Of a stretch of DNA of 9,812 bases, positions 1-4,965 are shown piece by piece. Position 1 is the first letter of the stretch, and every line of letters starts with the position of its first letter. The notes under the pieces were generated by a model. It was given only the letters and a program-made list of their open reading frames with translations. It had not been told where the DNA came from and ran no database searches. The DNA is from an uncultured Bacilli bacterium. Its GTDB lineage: Bacteria > Bacillota_I > Bacilli_A > RF39 > UBA660. Location of the stretch: positions 1 to 9,812 of the forward strand of contig CANQAO010000038.1 of NCBI GenBank assembly GCA_947589375.1, written 5' to 3'. Made by a program: the position numbers and the translations under genes.

Positions 1-61
1 GTGACATATTATATATTAACTTGAGACATTTTCCAAAGTTAACACTTAAGACATTATCACA
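1..61. mobile_element. Possible terminal region of an insertion sequence (IS21-like), cut by the window edge
   Basis: The first 60 bases contain spaced copies of one motif: ACTTGAGACATT at 19-30, ACTTAAGACATT at 44-55 (11 of 12 identical, offset 25 bp), and a partial GACAT copy at 3-7. On the reverse strand the segment starts TGTGATAATGTCTTAAG, so it would end in CA on the plus strand at 60-61. Several spaced direct repeats next to a TG...CA end resemble the ends of IS21-family elements. No transposase gene is visible because the element would lie to the left of the window. This is a pattern-based guess; the repeats could instead be regulator binding sites for the gene at 150. Confidence 0.3.
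19..55. repeat. Two spaced 12-bp direct repeats (ACTTRAGACATT)
   Basis: ACTTGAGACATT at 19-30 and ACTTAAGACATT at 44-55 differ at one base and are offset by 25 bp. Both are preceded by TTAAC or TTAACAC. They lie 45-80 bp upstream of the -35 box of the following gene, too far to be core promoter elements. Either an IS end or a regulator array would fit. Confidence 0.7.
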
Positions 62-72
62 AATTAATCATA

Positions 73-98
73 GAATAACAAGCACGAATAACAAGCAC
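73..98. repeat. Perfect 13-bp tandem direct repeat abutting a promoter
   Basis: GAATAACAAGCAC occurs at 73-85 and again, without a gap, at 86-98. The second copy ends one base before the -35 box (100-105). The 13-bp step is a little more than one helical turn, so a dimeric or tandem-binding activator could use it. Recent slippage duplication is the plainer explanation. Confidence 0.75.
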
Positions 99-99
99 C

Positions 100-128
100 T
101 TGATTTTTTTACGTATATATGATATACT
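100..128 (+). promoter_or_regulatory. Sigma-A-type promoter of the coiled-coil protein gene
   Basis: A -35 box TTGATT (100-105) and a -10 box TATACT (123-128) are separated by exactly 17 bp. Transcription would start near 135, giving a leader of about 15 nt in which the ribosome binding site AAAGGAGG (135-142) sits at the very 5' end, 7 nt before the ATG at 150. Confidence 0.7.
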
Positions 129-149
129 TACGTCAAAGGAGGAAGAAGT

Positions 150-1400
150 ATGAAAAAATTCTTATCTAATCATTTTAAAATTGTTCTTGTTATTTGTTTA
201 ACAGTGATCGGAGTAGGTGCTGTTGCAGTAAATTATGATAAAGCATATGATTCTATATTTAGTAAAGATACTAAAGCTTTGAGTTATGCAAAAAATGCAA
301 CTTCAGTAGAAGAAGCTGAAGAAGAAGTTAAAAAAGCGGATGCTCAAGTTAAAAAAGCGGATGCTCAAGTTGAAAAAGCTAATAAAGAAGTAGAAAAGGC
401 ACAAGCAAAAGTAGATGCTGCTAATGTAGCAGTTAAGAAAGCGGAAACAACAGAAAAAGAAGCAAAAACAGAAGTTAAAAAAGCTGAAAATGCAGTCAAA
501 AAAGCCGAAGAAAATATCCAAGCTGCTGAACAAGAATTAAAAGCTGCAAAAACTGATGCCGAAAAAAAAGCCGCAAAAGCAAAACTAAAAGCTGCTGAAG
601 AAGATGCTAAGGCAGCTGCAAAAGCAAAAGAAGAGGCTGAAGCTAAAGTTAAAGCAGCAGAAGAAGCAAAAAGAAAAGCCGAAGCTAATGCTAAAGCAGC
701 GGAAGAGGCTAAAAGAAAGGCCGAACAAGCTAAAAAAGATGCCGAGGCTAAAGCTAAAGCAGCCGAAGAAGCTAAAAGAAAAGCTGAAGAAGATGCCAAA
801 TTCCAACGTATGATGGAACTTGCTAAAAAAGGCGAAGAACGTGATAAACAAGCTTATGAGGAAGCAATGAAAGCTAAAGAAGCTGAAGTTGCAGCCAAAA
901 GAGCTGAAAGAGAAGCCAAAGAAAAAGCGGAACAAGAAGCTAGAGAAGCGGAAGAAAGAGCGAGAGCTGAAAGAGAATCTACCGCTGGTTTAAAAGAAAG
1001 AGAACAAGCTAAATCTGAAACATCATCATCTACCTTCCAATCTCAAGTATTAAAATCAGCCGCAAATAAAGCTGATTCAACAGCTACATCAAATACCAAA
1101 GAAAATGGCCTTCAAATTACATGTAATGCTCTTGAAGTGTATGGTCACAACTACTATACATCACATTGTAATGACCATGGCTATATATGGTTTGCAAGAT
1201 TTAAATCTGATTATGCGATTTTTACAGCTCCAGGTTCTGGTGCCTTAACTAATGATGCTGTTATTGGTCGTCGTGGTGGTGTTACTTGGACGCAATACGC
1301 ACCTAGCGTAGTAAATGGCCATCAATTTAAAGAATGGCAAACTAGTCTAGACAATTCATATGAAGTTCCAATGGTGCTTTATAGAGCTATTTATGAATAA
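150..1400 (+). CDS. Membrane-anchored coiled-coil (Ala/Lys/Glu-rich) surface protein with unrecognised C-terminal domain
   Basis: The 416-residue product has a Lys-rich N-terminus and a hydrophobic helix at about residues 9-28, an uncleaved signal anchor or signal peptide. Residues 50-290 are almost pure Ala/Lys/Glu/Arg. The first part keeps strict heptads (units such as KKADAQV, then EKANKEV and EKAQAKV). The middle repeats KAAEEAKRKAE three times (168-178, 182-192, 203-213). A Ser/Thr-rich linker (about 290-316) leads to a globular domain of about 95 residues (322-416) rich in aromatic residues, with Cys325 and Cys340. Its closing pattern (F-K-E-W...V-P...L-Y-R-A-I-Y-E) faintly resembles the end of InlB/Listeria-Bacteroides repeats, but I cannot assign a family. 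No LPXTG sorting motif is present. The likely role is an extracellular stalk displaying the C-terminal domain. TolA-like composition is convergent. The start is supported by AAAGGAGG 7 nt upstream. Confidence 0.85.
   Translation: MKKFLSNHFKIVLVICLTVIGVGAVAVNYDKAYDSIFSKDTKALSYAKNATSVEEAEEEVKKADAQVKKADAQVEKANKEVEKAQAKVDAANVAVKKAETTEKEAKTEVKKAENAVKKAEENIQAAEQELKAAKTDAEKKAAKAKLKAAEEDAKAAAKAKEEAEAKVKAAEEAKRKAEANAKAAEEAKRKAEQAKKDAEAKAKAAEEAKRKAEEDAKFQRMMELAKKGEERDKQAYEEAMKAKEAEVAAKRAEREAKEKAEQEAREAEERARAERESTAGLKEREQAKSETSSSTFQSQVLKSAANKADSTATSNTKENGLQITCNALEVYGHNYYTSHCNDHGYIWFARFKSDYAIFTAPGSGALTNDAVIGRRGGVTWTQYAPSVVNGHQFKEWQTSLDNSYEVPMVLYRAIYE
327..371 (+). repeat. 21-bp in-frame tandem repeat inside the coiled coil
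   Basis: A 21-bp unit starting GTTAAAAAAGCGG is present twice without mismatch (327-347 and 348-368), followed by the first three bases of a third copy. It encodes one heptad, V-K-K-A-D-A-Q. Exact DNA identity in a region of otherwise diverged heptads suggests a recent slippage duplication that changes stalk length without breaking the frame. Confidence 0.8.
651..788 (+). repeat. Three imperfect KAAEEAKRKAE-coding repeats
   Basis: The 11-residue segment KAAEEAKRKAE occurs at protein residues 168-178, 182-192 and 203-213, with spacers of 3 and 10 residues. Codons differ between copies (GCA/GCT/GCC, AAA/AAG), so these are older than the exact 21-bp repeat upstream. Confidence 0.65.
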
Positions 1401-1433
1401 TTAAAGATTATGTAAAACTTATATTTATATATG

Positions 1434-1466
1434 AAAATGACTATATTTTGTTATAGTCATTTTTAA
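1434..1466 (+). terminator. Rho-independent terminator of the coiled-coil protein gene
   Basis: A perfect 12-bp stem pairs AAAATGACTATA (1434-1445) with TATAGTCATTTT (1452-1463) across a 6-nt loop, about 33 bp past the stop codon. The stem ends in a T tract (1460-1464). AT-rich but convincing by position and symmetry. Confidence 0.8.
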
Positions 1467-1529
1467 TACTTGTTTGTTGCACTTCAAATTTAAAATAACA
1501 ACTAAAAAACACATCTAATAAATAGATTG

Positions 1530-1576
1530 GACTAAAAAAGCCAAACTTTATAGAATATCAAGAGTTTGGCTTTTAT
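1530..1576. terminator. Bidirectional terminator between convergent genes
   Basis: A 12-bp perfect stem AAAAGCCAAACT (1536-1547) / AGTTTGGCTTTT (1563-1574) flanks a 15-nt loop. Read on the minus strand it lies just after the stop of the 1612-2109 gene and is followed by a run of six Ts (complement of 1534-1539). On the plus strand it also ends in TTTT and can act as a second stop for transcription from the left. Confidence 0.85.
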
Positions 1577-1611
1577 AATAATTAAAATAGCAATCTTTAA
1601 TTTTGTATTTA

Positions 1612-2109
1612 TTATGCTTGAATATAGTAAATAGTGCCTGTAAGTTCACTTGTTTTAATGTCAGGATTGGTGGTAACTTTATCATCAAAGGTAATAGTGA
1701 TTTTTAAGGTGTCGGAATCTCCAGCATTTAATTTCTTTGAAAGTTGAGTTGATTGATAAGTGATAACGTCGGAACTAAGGCCGGAGGTATTATATAAAAC
1801 TTGTCCTAATTGAGCATCGATATTTCCTTTGTTTTCTATGGTAATGTTATATGTAATAGAATCGCCTGGTTTCTTAAGTTTAGCATTAAAAGTAACACTA
1901 GTATCATTAAAAGTTGGAGTACCGGCATCACAACCATCGCATACATTTTCTACAGTAACATTAGTAATACCAACATCCCAATCACCTGTAATTTCACTTA
2001 CCCCATTCGCACTAATAATTGTTGTATAAGCTGAGAAACCTACAGGAATTAACAATATTAATATTAACAATAATAAAACAACTATAAAAAGTTTTAATCT
2101 TTTATTCAC
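1612..2109 (-). CDS. Small secreted or membrane-anchored beta-rich protein (TasA/camelysin-like or DUF11-like, unassigned)
   Basis: The predicted product has 165 residues from a GTG start. The ATG three codons upstream (at 2118) directly touches the AAAGGAG ribosome binding site (2125-2119) with no spacer, whereas the GTG at 2109-2107 lies at a normal 9-nt distance, so I prefer the GTG. A basic tip (NKRLK) precedes a long hydrophobic segment at about residues 8-25 ending G-F-S-A-Y, a signal peptide or anchor. The rest is rich in Thr/Asn/Asp/Val and beta-like, with Y-N-I-T-I-E-N-K-G-N-I-D at mid-length, the pattern seen in DUF11 and TasA/camelysin-type sandwiches. A Cys-Asp-Gly-Cys pair lies at about residues 57-60. 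Function is unknown; a cell-surface or fibre-forming structural role is possible. It is transcribed alone, convergent to the coiled-coil gene and ending at a strong terminator. Confidence 0.75.
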   Translation of the reverse strand: MNKRLKLFIVVLLLLILILLIPVGFSAYTTIISANGVSEITGDWDVGITNVTVENVCDGCDAGTPTFNDTSVTFNAKLKKPGDSITYNITIENKGNIDAQLGQVLYNTSGLSSDVITYQSTQLSKKLNAGDSDTLKITITFDDKVTTNPDIKTSELTGTIYYIQA

Positions 2110-2162
2110 CTGTGTCATCTCCTTTATGTAAAGAATTATTTAGAGAGATTACTATTTGCTTT

Positions 2163-2168
2163 ATTATA
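2163..2168 (-). promoter_or_regulatory. Candidate -10 box for the minus-strand secreted protein
   Basis: On the minus strand a perfect TATAAT spans 2168-2163, about 55 bp upstream of the start codon. No good -35 hexamer is found 16-18 bp further out (TAGCTA or TTAGCT at best), so this is a weak promoter, one needing an activator, or a chance match in AT-rich DNA. Confidence 0.35.
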
Positions 2169-2260
2169 TGAATAGAAAAATAAAGTAGCTAATTAGAATA
2201 TAATAATTAAATAATTAGAAGATAAAATATAATTTATAAAAACAAACTAGAAGCATAGGC

Positions 2261-2289
2261 TAGAAATAGTATATATTTTATTGTATAAT
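2261..2289 (+). promoter_or_regulatory. Candidate promoter of the flavodoxin gene
   Basis: TAGAAA (2261-2266, 4 of 6 matches to TTGACA) and a perfect TATAAT (2284-2289) are 17 bp apart, about 50 bp upstream of the ATG at 2339. The surroundings are very AT-rich, which lowers confidence. The ribosome binding site is AGGTG within 2325-2332, 6 nt before the start. Confidence 0.45.
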
Positions 2290-2338
2290 ATAAATAATAA
2301 TTGTAAGAAATTTAGGCAAAAATAGGAAGGTGTTATAA

Positions 2339-2986
2339 ATGATTAAAAAAATAGGAGTAATTACCAGCATTCTTATATTAATTGCTATTGGTGTTATCAC
2401 CTTTGTCATAGTAAACAATATTTCTAAAAATGAACACAATAGTACAAATAATCAAGTTTCTAATATTAATCAAGAGGAAAATTTAGGAGATGATAAAAAA
2501 ATGAATAACGATAATAAAACTTTAATTTTGTATTTTTCAGCAACCGGAAATACTGAAAAAATCGCCGAATATATCAAAAAAATAACAGGTGGCGACATGA
2601 TAGAAATTATACCAAAGGAAAAATATACAAGTGATGATTTAAATTATAATTCTGATTGTCGTGCTAATCGTGAACAAAATGATAGTAAATCAAGACCAGA
2701 GATAAAAAATGAAATAAATGTGGCAAATTACGATACCATTTATCTTGGATATCCTATTTGGTGGGGAACAATACCGAAAATTATTTTAACTTTACTAGAT
2801 AATTATGATTTATCAGGTAAATCAGTAATCCCGTTTTGTACATCAGGAGGATCTGGAATATCGCAAAGTGAAAGTGATTTACAAAATTATAATGCAAAAA
2901 TAAATTGGATAAAAGGCCAAGGCTTCTATGCTTCTACTAAAGAAAGCGAAGTATCATCTTGGATTGAAAATTTAGATATAAATTAG
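2339..2986 (+). CDS. Membrane-anchored flavodoxin-domain protein
   Basis: This 215-residue protein has an N-terminal transmembrane helix (about residues 5-27), an Asn-rich linker (28-58) and a flavodoxin fold (about 60-213). The FMN phosphate-binding loop is visible as F-S-A-T-G-N-T-E-K (66-74). The second flavin loop contains Y-P-I-W-W-G-T-I-P (138-146), and the third F-C-T-S-G-G-S-G (166-173). This arrangement matches the Flavodoxin_4 family, which binds FMN and transfers electrons; the redox partner is unknown. There is no lipobox cysteine, so anchoring is by the helix. Because the FMN domain follows one N-terminal helix with few flanking positive charges after it, the domain probably faces outside, unusual for a flavodoxin. 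The YjbR-family gene starts 47 bp downstream with no clear terminator between, so the two may be cotranscribed. Confidence 0.85.
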   Translation: MIKKIGVITSILILIAIGVITFVIVNNISKNEHNSTNNQVSNINQEENLGDDKKMNNDNKTLILYFSATGNTEKIAEYIKKITGGDMIEIIPKEKYTSDDLNYNSDCRANREQNDSKSRPEIKNEINVANYDTIYLGYPIWWGTIPKIILTLLDNYDLSGKSVIPFCTSGGSGISQSESDLQNYNAKINWIKGQGFYASTKESEVSSWIENLDIN

Positions 2987-3033
2987 TGAAACAAATTATA
3001 GTTTGTGAGTAAAAAAGATTAGGAAACAAGAAT

Positions 3034-3387
3034 ATGAATAGAGAAGATGTCTTTGAATATATAAAAGAAAAATACCACACATTACCAGATTATTTATGGG
3101 AAAAGCATCCATTTTATGCCGCCTTAAAAGCTGCTAATAATAAATGGTATGGAATTGTAATGAATGTGCCGAAAAATAAACTTGGATTAAATGGAACCGA
3201 AGAAATTGATATTTTAGTGGTAAAATGTTATCCCGAAATGATTGGCAGTCTTCGAAAAAGTAAAGGTTTTTTACCAGCTTATCATATGAATAAAGAGCAC
3301 TGGATAACTATAATATTAGATAAAATAGTTGATAAAGAAAAAATAAAATTTTTAATCGATCAAAGTTATGAATTAGTAGATAAATAA
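3034..3387 (+). CDS. YjbR/MmcQ-family protein
   Basis: The 117-residue product matches the YjbR (MmcQ) family at its usual full length of 110-120 residues. Conserved features include K-W-Y-G-I-V-M (37-43), the strand L-V-V-K-C-Y-P (61-67), P-A-Y-H-M-N-K-E-H-W (81-90) and the closing I-D-Q-S-Y-E-L-V (108-115). Family members have a double-wing fold resembling DNA-binding CyaY-like domains. No biochemical role is firmly established, so none is claimed. The ribosome binding site is a weak AGGAAA (3021-3026). It lies 47 bp after the flavodoxin gene and directly before the heat-shock promoter of hsp20. A diverged, broken second copy of the family lies downstream at about 3994-4208. Confidence 0.87.
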   Translation: MNREDVFEYIKEKYHTLPDYLWEKHPFYAALKAANNKWYGIVMNVPKNKLGLNGTEEIDILVVKCYPEMIGSLRKSKGFLPAYHMNKEHWITIILDKIVDKEKIKFLIDQSYELVDK

Positions 3388-3402
3388 CATATAAAGCCCT
3401 AA

Positions 3403-3429
3403 TTAGCACTCCCACTTGACAAATGCTAA
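3403..3429. promoter_or_regulatory. CIRCE element (HrcA operator) upstream of hsp20
   Basis: The arrangement is TTAGCACTC (3403-3411), 9-nt spacer (3412-3420), AAATGCTAA (3421-3429). The CIRCE consensus is TTAGCACTC-N9-GAGTGCTAA, so the left arm is perfect, the spacing exact and the right arm matches 7 of 9. The right arm overlaps the last base of the -35 box TTGACA (3416-3421), the spacer holds the rest, so HrcA binding would occlude RNA polymerase and heat would relieve it. Confidence 0.85.
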
Positions 3430-3444
3430 AAATGGGTGTATATT
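3416..3444 (+). promoter_or_regulatory. Sigma-A promoter of hsp20
   Basis: A consensus -35 TTGACA (3416-3421) and a -10 TATATT (3439-3444) are 17 bp apart. Transcription would start near 3451 and produce a leader of about 83 nt before the ATG. The promoter is embedded in the CIRCE operator. Confidence 0.8.
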
Positions 3445-3451
3445 ATAGATG

Positions 3452-3512
3452 TAGTAAGGGTATACTTACTATAGGTATTAAATTATATAAATGTGCTACC
3501 TAACAACACATT
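3452..3512 (+). other. Two possible hairpins in the hsp20 leader
   Basis: TAGTAAG (3452-3458) pairs with CTTACTA (3465-3471) around a 6-nt loop right at the predicted 5' end, and AATGTG (3490-3495) can pair with CACATT (3507-3512). A 5' hairpin often stabilises heat-shock mRNAs. Neither stem sequesters the AAAGGAAG ribosome binding site (3518-3525), so an RNA thermometer is not shown. Confidence 0.35.
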
Positions 3513-3533
3513 AACGGAAAGGAAGTAGATAAT

Positions 3534-3950
3534 ATGATGTTAATACCAAGAAGGAATTTTGATATATTTGAAGATGTCTTTGAAGATCCATTTTTTACAT
3601 CAGATACCAAAAAAGTTATGAAAACTGATATCAAAGAACACGATGACCACTTTGAATTACTAGTCGATTTACCTGGCTTTGATAAAGATAATATTAAAAT
3701 ATCTTTAGACAAAGGTTATCTAACAATCGAAGCTAAAGCTGATAATAGTAAAGAAGAAAAAGATAAACAAGGTAAATTTGTTCGTAAAGAAAGATATTTT
3801 GGTGAATGTTCACGAACCTTCTTTGTTGGTAACGATGTAACCGAAGAAGATATTAAAGCTAATTTTAAAAATGGAACTTTAAACATCAATGTTCCTAAAT
3901 TAGAAGAACATAAAGAAATTCCAAATAAAAAATATATCGAAATCAAGTAG
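3534..3950 (+). CDS. hsp20: Small heat-shock protein, Hsp20/alpha-crystallin family
   Basis: This 138-residue protein is a complete bacterial small heat-shock protein, an ATP-independent cytoplasmic holdase that binds unfolding proteins. A short N-terminal arm (1-28, with F-E-D-V-F-E-D-P-F) is followed by the alpha-crystallin domain (about 30-122). That domain shows L-V-D-L-P-G-F (43-49), the loop carrying R-K-E-R-Y-F-G (84-90) and the hallmark F-K-N-G-T-L-N-I-N-V-P (111-121). The C-terminus ends with the I-x-I oligomerisation motif at Ile135 and Ile137. The first of two adjacent ATGs is preferred because AAAGGAAG (3518-3525) sits 8 nt upstream. Expression is predicted to be repressed by HrcA through the CIRCE element. 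It has its own terminator and appears monocistronic. Confidence 0.95.
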   Translation: MMLIPRRNFDIFEDVFEDPFFTSDTKKVMKTDIKEHDDHFELLVDLPGFDKDNIKISLDKGYLTIEAKADNSKEEKDKQGKFVRKERYFGECSRTFFVGNDVTEEDIKANFKNGTLNINVPKLEEHKEIPNKKYIEIK

Positions 3951-3955
3951 TAACT

Positions 3956-3979
3956 AACTAGCGTAACAGCTAGTTTTTT
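3956..3979 (+). terminator. Rho-independent terminator of hsp20
   Basis: AACTAGC (3956-3962) pairs with GCTAGTT (3969-3975) across a 6-nt loop, followed by continuous Ts to 3979. It begins 5 bp after the TAG stop of hsp20. Confidence 0.85.
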
Positions 3980-3993
3980 CTTTATATAAGTAA

Positions 3994-4208
3994 AACAAAA
4001 ACAAAATAGATAAAACTAATGAAGAAGTAAATATATTAAATGTCAAATTACCTTCTAATAAAATAACTGCATTGCTTAATGAAAAAAGATTTTATAAGGT
4101 TTATTATATGAACAAAGAAAACTGGATTACCATTTTATTAGATGAAACTATTAGTGATAAAAAATAATGAATTATATTGATGAAAATTATAAGCTTACCA
4201 AAAAGTAA
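3994..4208 (+). pseudogene. Truncated and frameshifted YjbR/MmcQ-family remnant
   Basis: One frame from 3994 to a stop at 4165-4167 reads ...EEVNILNVK...YYMNKENWITILLD..., which aligns without gaps to residues from about 54 onward of the intact YjbR protein at 3034-3387. By hand alignment about 21 of 49 residues are identical. After a run of six As (4159-4164) the similarity continues in another frame as N-Y-I-D-E-N-Y-K-L-T-K-K to a stop at 4206-4208, matching the family's C-terminal I-D-Q-S-Y-E-L-V. One missing A would explain the shift. The N-terminal half of the family (about 50 residues) and any start codon are absent; hsp20's terminator lies where they would be. The low identity says it is an old paralog, not a recent copy. 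Confidence 0.85.
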
Positions 4209-4230
4209 ATCATATCTTGATTTACTTTTT
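4200..4230 (+). terminator. Rho-independent terminator at the end of the YjbR remnant
   Basis: A perfect stem of 12-13 bp, AAAAGTAAATCA (4201-4212) with TGATTTACTTTT (4218-4229), has a 5-nt loop and ends in five Ts. It overlaps the remnant's last stop codon, as expected for the original gene's terminator, and insulates the downstream regulatory operon. Confidence 0.85.
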
Positions 4231-4235
4231 AAATG

Positions 4236-4249
4236 TGACAAAACTGTAA
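4236..4249 (+). promoter_or_regulatory. Predicted BceR-like response regulator site upstream of the regulator gene
   Basis: TGACA-AAAC-TGTAA matches TNACA-N4-TGTAA, the binding pattern I recall for B. subtilis BceR-type regulators. It lies immediately upstream of the -35 position of the promoter serving the regulator-kinase pair. A second match, in the opposite orientation, precedes the transporter genes at 5978-5991. The pairing of site and gene family makes chance unlikely but does not prove binding. Confidence 0.65.
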
Positions 4250-4272
4250 GAGCAAATATAAATAGTTTGTAG

Positions 4273-4278
4273 TATAAT
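4273..4278 (+). promoter_or_regulatory. -10 box of the regulator-kinase operon
   Basis: A perfect TATAAT lies 24 bp before the ATG at 4303. The -35 position (4250-4255, GAGCAA) is poor, consistent with a promoter that is weak or relies on the regulator bound just upstream. The gene's ribosome binding site is also modest (GGTGA, 4294-4298). Confidence 0.55.
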
Positions 4279-4302
4279 ATAAGTAAAGAAAATGGTGAAA
4301 AA

Positions 4303-4965
4303 ATGATTAAAATTATGATTATCGAAGACGATAAAATAACAAGTAAAGAATTAAAAGAACTCTTAGAAAACAATAATTATGAAGCTATCATATTAGAAAA
4401 TCTTGAGAATGCTTTAGATGAAATAACAAAAATAAAGCCTGATTTAATTATTCTAGATATCAATATTCCTTATATAAATGGGCAGTTATTACTTCAAAAT
4501 TTAAGAAAAGTATCCGATATACCGGTAATAATGGTTACGAGTAAAAACTCGGAAACCGATGAAGCCTTATCGATTTCATATGGAGCTGATGACTATATCA
4601 CCAAACCTTATAATCCTAATATATTGCTTTTACGAATCGGTGCCGTTTTAAAAAGACTTAATCATAGTTCAAATATAATTTTCTATAAGGATTTAAAAAT
4701 AAATATCCAAAAGGGCATAATAAAAAAAGATGATAAAGAGATTATTTTAACTAAAAATGAAATGATTATTTTATCTTCGTTACTTAAACATCAAAATAAA
4801 ATTGTCACCCGTGATGAACTTATGACTGAATTATGGGATAATGAAGAATTTATAAGTGATAATGCTTTAACAGTAAACATTAGTAGACTAAGAAATAAAT
4901 TAAAATATATTGGCTATGAAAATATAATCGATACTAGAAAAGGACAAGGTTATATACTATTATGA
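4303..4965 (+). CDS. bceR: BceR-like OmpR-family response regulator
   Basis: This 220-residue protein has a receiver domain (1-118) and a winged-helix OmpR/PhoB DNA-binding domain (about 125-220), the normal length for the family. The acidic pair Asp9/Asp10, phosphoacceptor Asp52 (I-I-L-D-I-N-I-P), Thr79 and Lys101 (T-K-P) are all present. The output domain ends in the typical R-K-G-Q-G-Y. Its stop overlaps the kinase start by 4 bases (ATGA), indicating translational coupling. Together with the adjacent intramembrane-sensing kinase and the FtsX-type exporter, it is assigned to the BceRS-type systems that respond to cell-wall-active peptide antibiotics. It is predicted to bind TGACA-N4-TGTAA sites upstream of itself and of the transporter. 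The bce name denotes the group, not proven bacitracin specificity. Confidence 0.9.
   Translation: MIKIMIIEDDKITSKELKELLENNNYEAIILENLENALDEITKIKPDLIILDINIPYINGQLLLQNLRKVSDIPVIMVTSKNSETDEALSISYGADDYITKPYNPNILLLRIGAVLKRLNHSSNIIFYKDLKINIQKGIIKKDDKEIILTKNEMIILSSLLKHQNKIVTRDELMTELWDNEEFISDNALTVNISRLRNKLKYIGYENIIDTRKGQGYILL

Noticed and set aside
1..98. CRISPR array at the left edge
   Set aside because: The repeats are 12-13 bp, too short, and are either adjacent without spacers or spaced by about 13 bp.
303..935. Three long minus-strand open frames and one plus-strand frame opposite or inside the stalk gene
   Set aside because: They have extreme composition (Ser/Ala/Phe-only or Lys/Leu-only) caused by the repetitive A-rich coiled-coil codons of the real gene, and no ribosome binding sites of their own were apparent.
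150..1000. TolA of a Tol-Pal system
   Set aside because: Only the Ala/Lys/Glu composition is similar. No TolA C-terminal domain is present and the genome looks Gram-positive.
2339..2460. Lipoprotein signal on the flavodoxin
   Set aside because: No cysteine follows the hydrophobic segment, so there is no lipobox.
2991..3006. Hairpin ACAAA...TTTGT after the flavodoxin gene as a terminator
   Set aside because: The stem is only 5 bp plus a wobble pair and has no T run directly after it.
3451..3533. RNA thermometer in the hsp20 leader
   Set aside because: The hairpins seen do not pair with the ribosome binding site and no fourU or ROSE-like stretch is visible; CIRCE already explains heat control.
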